DNA of 64,000 bases from Vespula vulgaris (taxonomy: Eukaryota > Arthropoda > Insecta > Hymenoptera > Vespidae). The DNA is taken from NCBI RefSeq assembly GCF_905475345.1, contig NC_066601.1:1969501-2033500 (forward strand), read 5' to 3'. Under the pieces are notes generated by a model. That model was not told the origin of the DNA, searched no databases, and saw only the letters and a list, made by a program, of their open reading frames with translations. Of the stretch, positions 59,403-64,000 are shown piece by piece. Every line of letters starts with the position of its first letter. The first letter of the stretch is position 1. Position numbers and translations under genes: made by a program.

Positions 59403-60400
59403 AGGTTGGGGAATAACTATGATCACTCTGAATATCTCCTTTCTTTTTAGAAATATGTGGAAATTTTATATACAATAGTCGTAGAATACCAAGAGATTTA
59501 TAATATGGCAGTAATAATTATTTTAAGGTACATATAAATAGTTTTTGTCAACAAAATCATATGCTTTTATTATATCGATTGATGCAGTTCAATATTCTAT
59601 ACAAAAAAGTATTAACTCACATATGCTGAAAAATGATTGGTTTTGGAGATATTTCAATTTAAATATTATTAAGGAACTATTTAGGATGTAGTAACAATAG
59701 TAATAGTGGTAAAAGAGTGATGGTTTCTTAGCTTACTTTGCACTATTATACTGCGCTTATTTTGCGCTTACTTAGCGCTTACTTTGCGCTTTCTTAAGAT
59801 ATTTGTTTCAAGTTTCTACGACTTTTAGTTTCGAAGATATCCCCATCTAAACGAAAGACGTAGATTATTAACAATGTAGAAAAAGGATTGTTTCCACGGT
59901 GAAAAATTAATTTGTTTATTAATTATTTATTAATTTACGTAAGTTTATAAAACGATTGCGATCTGAATTTCTTGTATTTTTTTATTTTTGTACTTTTTTT
60001 TGACGAAATAAGATCAATTTAACTTTTTGAGAATTTATTTATAATAAATTGTTAATTAATTATTAACAAAATATATGCAAAAAATAGAGAAGATTTTTCT
60101 CTTTAAAATGGCATTTCAATCAACTCTCTACGACTTTTACTTCCTGAGATATTGTCACTAAATGGAAGACGTTTACGTTAAGCCATTAACCTATATAATT
60201 TCATTCAAATTTACTCGGTGACACACTGACCTATATAAATTCTGAGAATTTACGCTGACCAGCTGGACAATGTAGTATTACTATACTATTACTACGAACA
60301 GCTGTAGTATGAATGAAAATCTTTCGAAGGCGATATCTCCGGAACGAAAAGTCGTAGAGACTTGAAACCAGTACCGTTTTCAAGCGTAGCTTATTCTTTA
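59403..60400. mobile_element. Decayed transposon-derived region with internal repeats
   Basis: It begins AGGTTGGGGAATAACTATG, like mariner-type ends. Inside, a ~47-bp motif (TTTCAAGTTTCTACGACTTT, then a GATAT core) occurs at 59806-59852, in degenerate form in the same orientation at 60114-60165, and inverted at 60321-60368 (AAGTCGTAGAGACTTGAAAC). A GCGCTTA(C)TTT-type 11-bp tandem repeat lies at about 59731-59796. No transposase frame survives. The right boundary is approximate. Confidence 0.5.
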
Positions 60401-60716
60401 TTTATTTAACTATAGCAACAATATTGTTATAATAAAATCGATTTTGTTAATAATTTTTTAAATGAAGTTTTTCCTTTACTTCACGTAATAAAGATAAAAT
60501 AACAATGAAATCATTTAAATTTTTATTATAATTAGGTGAATTTCGTTTTTTCATATAAAATAAAAAATAGTTGATCTATTAATAATCGACATTAATAATA
60601 AATTAATAATTGAAATTGAAAGATCGGAAATTTTTTCATTCTAATTTTCTTACTACTACTATTTACTCTTGTTATATATTTGTTGCATCTGTACATAGTT
60701 TAAAAGTTATGTATAT

Positions 60717-60761
<45 letters not shown>

Positions 60762-61408
60762 TATATATGAAAGAGAAAAAGAAAGAAGAAAGATAGGAAG
60801 TTTGATACCAGAAAATTATTTTTCTAGTCCTCTTATTTCAATTACTTAAAAACTAAACAAAATCTGCAATTATTAAAAAATATATTAACAGAAAAATTTT
60901 TTATTATATTTTTAAATCGAATTTTTAGTGGGAAACATATAAATGGTTTTCTTTATTAAAAAATTTTTTTACATCACTTAGATGAAAGCTAACGGTAATA
61001 AAAGCAATTACAAATGATATTCTTTTCGACATCGAATAAATAATAAAATAAAATAATATTTGCTCATCACATACCAAAATTTAAATTACTAATTAAAATT
61101 GTTGCTATCGTATAATATTCTTTATACGAGATGATTTTTCTATAAATTTATGATGAAATCCCATTAGCAGAACTTTAAAAGTAGCATTAACAAATTCCTA
61201 TTTGATGGTACTAAAAATAAATTACTTTATAAATAAATAAAATAATATCTCTTAATATATACATATGTATGTGTATGTGATAACTTCTCGTGCAACGATA
61301 TCCATTATAAAATGCATTAAAGAATAAATAAATAAATAAATAAATATATAAATAAATATCAAGAGTAAATTTAAATAATTTTTTTTTCATCATAAATTAT
61401 GCCTTATT
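60401..61408. other. AT-rich region downstream of the cysteine-rich gene
   Basis: It contains (TA)n at 60720-60759 and AAAT units at about 61323-61359. Read on the minus strand it lies 3' of the gene. The nearest canonical AATAAA I find on that strand is at about 60951-60956, so a 3' UTR of about 450 nt would be needed unless a variant signal is used. Confidence 0.45.
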
Positions 61409-62256
61409 TTAACGACAAGTTTTACTTTTTGATGACGGGCAATCGTAGCAATCTCCATCACTACTGGAATAACAATCGCATGAGGAACAGCTGCAAGAGG
61501 ATGAGGATTGTTCTGAAATTTAATGGTTTGTTTTTTATTTTTTGTTTTTTTTTTTATTTGTAATATTATTAAATTGACCCCATGAATTATGTTAACTTTT
61601 AATAATATACTCTTAAGGAAGTAAACAACCTAATAAAAAAAATAATTTTCTAACTTTATTTAAGGAAATTATTATCAAGGGATATTAGAAGAATTCACCA
61701 ATGTGATACAATTAAAAAAAAATTTTATTATTTATTAACAAAACAGAGATATTCTTTTTCTTAGTGATATAAAAAGAAAATCATTTTTTTCTTCATGATC
61801 TTGAATGAAAATTATTTCATCCAAATAATAAACGACTCGTTACGCGTTAATTAAAAAAGTTAGTTAATTAATGATTTTATAAAAGAAATGTAACAAAAAA
61901 GATGGAGGAAACGTTTGTAAAGAAAGTAAATAATATTCGATTAACATTCAATTCGACTTACTTGTACGTCGAGAAGACTTTTTCTTGGACGTTTTCGTTT
62001 TACTATTTTTTTTCTTTTTTGACGTTTTCGAAACCTTCCCCTTTGACCTTCCTTTACTGCTTTTACGTGACGTCAGAGGACATTGATCATAACAATCGGA
62101 ACAATCGCAATCAGAACAATCGCAATCGGAACAATCCGAAGAAAATGAAGTATCCGTAGTACTGGTGAAAGAACTATCATTTTTCAAATAGCGGAGTTCA
62201 TTTTTACTTTTAGCTATTCCTTTATGTATTTTTTTTATTCCTTTTTTCGGTGCCAT
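61409..62256 (-). CDS. Two-exon gene for a 132-residue Cys/Ser/Lys-rich protein, unknown family
   Basis: Exon 1 is 62256-61962 and exon 2 is 61512-61409; both GT (61961) and AG (61513-61514) sites are canonical and the 449-bp intron splits a codon (phase 1). The start is the ATG in MAPKKGIKKIHKG; upstream codons are TA/CA repeat. Residues 1-20 are basic. Residues 42-59 hold seven Cys in CSDCDCSDC-type spacing, ending CYDQCP. Residues 64-99 are a Lys/Ser/Arg linker. Residues 105-131 hold seven more Cys, including SCSCSSCDC and CYDCP. Cysteine-rich composition resumes directly across the splice junction, which supports the join. There is no signal peptide or membrane segment. CxC/CxxC spacing suggests metal binding, and the basic linker suggests nucleic-acid or chromatin contact, but both are inferences. 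The family is not recognised. Confidence 0.7.
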
Positions 62257-62484
62257 TTCTAACAAAATCAAAAATGTATAATAAAAAAAATATACACACA
62301 CACACACACATATACATATAAAATGATATAAAAAGAAGTATATTGATAATATATGAATATAAAAATATTTATAATAAATAATATAATAAAAATATAAAAA
62401 AATAGGTATATAAATTATAAGAATATGTAAAAAGAATAATATAAAAGCATTGATTATAGAAACATATATATTCGCGTATATATG

Positions 62485-62514
62485 CGTGTCTGTGTGTGTG
62501 TGTGTGTGGTGTGT
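62485..62514. repeat. (GT)n microsatellite inside the inferred leader intron
   Basis: About 15 GT units. Together with a (CA)n run at about 62293-62310 it explains the apparent His/Thr- and Tyr/Ile-rich upstream extension of the exon 1 frame. Confidence 0.93.
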
Positions 62515-63123
62515 ATATGTAATATACATTTATATGAATAATATTAATAGAAAAAAAATGAATATAAAAGAAAAACAAATAAGAATATTCTTTTCTTGTA
62601 AATTTATCCATTATCTTTTCAATACTCTTCAAATAGATATAAATTTAGCGAATGACTCGATGATTTTTTGATCCTACACGTAATAAGCATAATTAATATT
62701 TGACATCACTGATTTCTAAAGTAAGTATATTTATAACGCTCGAATACGATTTTGGCAAAATGTATTTCGACTTTGTCCGATCTCATCTAGTATATAAACA
62801 CATTTCGAAGGACATTTAAATAACTTTCCGATGATTTGAAATAAACACTGTTAGAAATTAAATTAAAACATATGATTTCGATATAGTATTTAAAAATATC
62901 GTTTTAATTTAATGGAACGAAGAAAATCAATTTAATAAAAATTTTAATACAATTTCAATTTTTCTAAACACGATATAAGCTCACGTTTCTTTAAATATTA
63001 TTAAAAACAATATATATATATATAATATGTACGTGTAAATTTTTAATATTAATCGATATACGTTCCGTTAATTATTCGCCAAAAATTATTTACATAATAA
63101 TCTTATTATTAAAAAATTCATAC

Positions 63124-63165
63124 CTGCTGATTTAGGCGAGGAGAAAAAACTTGAAACTTTTTACT
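63124..63165 (-). other. Probable non-coding leader exon of the cysteine-rich gene
   Basis: On the minus strand AAATCAGCAG|GTATGAA gives a good donor (exon end 63124, intron from 63123). TTTTGTTAG|AA just before the ATG gives an acceptor (62259-62260). Splicing would put CAG-AA directly before ATGG, placing G at -3 and +4. TATATATC-like sequence at about 63188-63198 would place the start near 63165. The exon's 5' end is a guess. Confidence 0.35.
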
Positions 63166-64000
63166 TGCCAAATATAGACGTGATTAGATATATATTTAGC
63201 AAGAAAGTTCAAACAAATATTCTCTAACGTAAGACGAATAAATTTTCGATAAAATTTATCGTTGAAAATCGGAATAAGAAAGTACGTATGATCTTCGTAT
63301 ATAAATCTATAAGGATCTCTAGCTACGATCTAACACTTAATAAAGACATTTTGTCCTTCTCATAAATATTTATATAGGTAAGTATACACGCACATATACG
63401 CACAAAAGACACACACACATACGTATATGTAAATACTGTTGAAATATTCGATTTCAATTGATCCAATTCGATTCGACAATCCATATCTTTTCAAGTTTAA
63501 ACTTACATCGTTAGAAATTCTAATCACTTGATGTTAATATCTTTAATATCATAGCAATCGATCGAAAAAAGATCATGATATATTAGTTTCTCTATGGTAT
63601 TTCAATGATTCGTATCAACGAGTATCAAGTATATTATTATACGTAAAATTCACTGACATGAGTAGAAATTAGAACATAGAACATGTACGATATATTCGAA
63701 GCAATGGCAGATTACGAATCATTATGCAACACCAATATTGACGCAATCCAATCCTAGGCAACGAGCCGATCTATGCGAAATCTTGAATTACATGTATCAA
63801 ACACACACACACACACATATATATATATACGTAAATTACATGCATACATATTTAGTTAAGTAAAAAAAAAAATAAAGAATGTGATTGATCTAAAATTTAA
63901 AGATTAATATCTCTCATTTTTTTACTAACAAAATAAATAAACAAATACAATACTTTTTTAAGGGCATATATATACACTTATATATAATTTTTCTTTTGAT
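63166..64000. other. Upstream flank of the cysteine-rich gene
   Basis: AT-rich, with (CA)n at about 63800-63818 and TATA-type repeats. A more complex patch lies at about 63690-63790. No other gene seen up to the window edge. Confidence 0.55.

Noticed and set aside
62257..62529. Upstream 91-codon extension of the cysteine-rich gene
   Set aside because: It is Tyr/Ile/Phe- and His/Thr-rich sequence from (TA)n and (CA)n repeats and is separated from the ATG by a splice-acceptor-like TTGTTAG.

Overview
The window is eukaryotic and almost entirely non-coding. It is very AT-rich, packed with (TA)n, (GA)n/(CT)n, tetranucleotide and trinucleotide microsatellites, and CpG words (tcg, cga, acgt) remain frequent. 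It also carries insect-type DNA-transposon ends. This fits an insect, and I would guess an aculeate hymenopteran (bee, wasp or ant), but nothing here identifies the species. There is no rRNA, recognisable tRNA, CRISPR array or bacterial-style operon.

Only one protein-coding gene can be supported with splice logic. It lies on the minus strand at 61409-62256, with a probable non-coding leader exon near 63124-63165. Two coding exons join in frame to give a 132-residue cytoplasmic or nuclear-type protein. It has two seven-cysteine clusters, each containing a CYD(Q)CP motif, separated by a Lys/Ser/Arg-rich linker. I do not recognise the family. A 63-codon frame at 32811-33002 is a weak second candidate. 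The other reading frames are mostly translations of microsatellites.

Layout: 1-9 kb is AT-rich with locally duplicated segments (2137-2730, 7519-8115) and a perfect inverted pair of E2F-type sites (3001-3022). 9-16 kb holds ATT/ATC and CT arrays, a 61-bp minisatellite (12112-12410), a roughly 220-bp tandem array (13427-14000), a 128-bp duplication and a strong hairpin (15067-15095). 17-24 kb has a G-free strand tract, a TATA/Z-DNA promoter-like block (19015-19100) and an 871-bp transposon-like unit with TA target duplications (23453-24323). 26-45 kb has a bZIP-site cluster, a hairpin-rich GC block (28386-28506), long purine tracts, a TTACGTAA palindrome near a CACGTG E-box (37293-37347), a GC-rich island with seven G-runs (42779-42844) and a nested inverted repeat (44689-44747). 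50-61 kb contains a decayed mobile-element-like region with tandem 300-bp copies (51341-53180), short minisatellites, and a second transposon relic with internal direct and inverted copies (59403-60400). The cysteine-rich gene lies in the last 3 kb.

The GC-raised, non-repetitive islands (6.9, 11.4, 12.9, 19.0, 21.4, 24.5, 26.9, 37.3, 42.8, 47.5, 48.8 and 57.6 kb) are the best candidates for enhancers, promoters or untranslated exons of genes outside the window. Which strand and which gene they serve cannot be read from the sequence.
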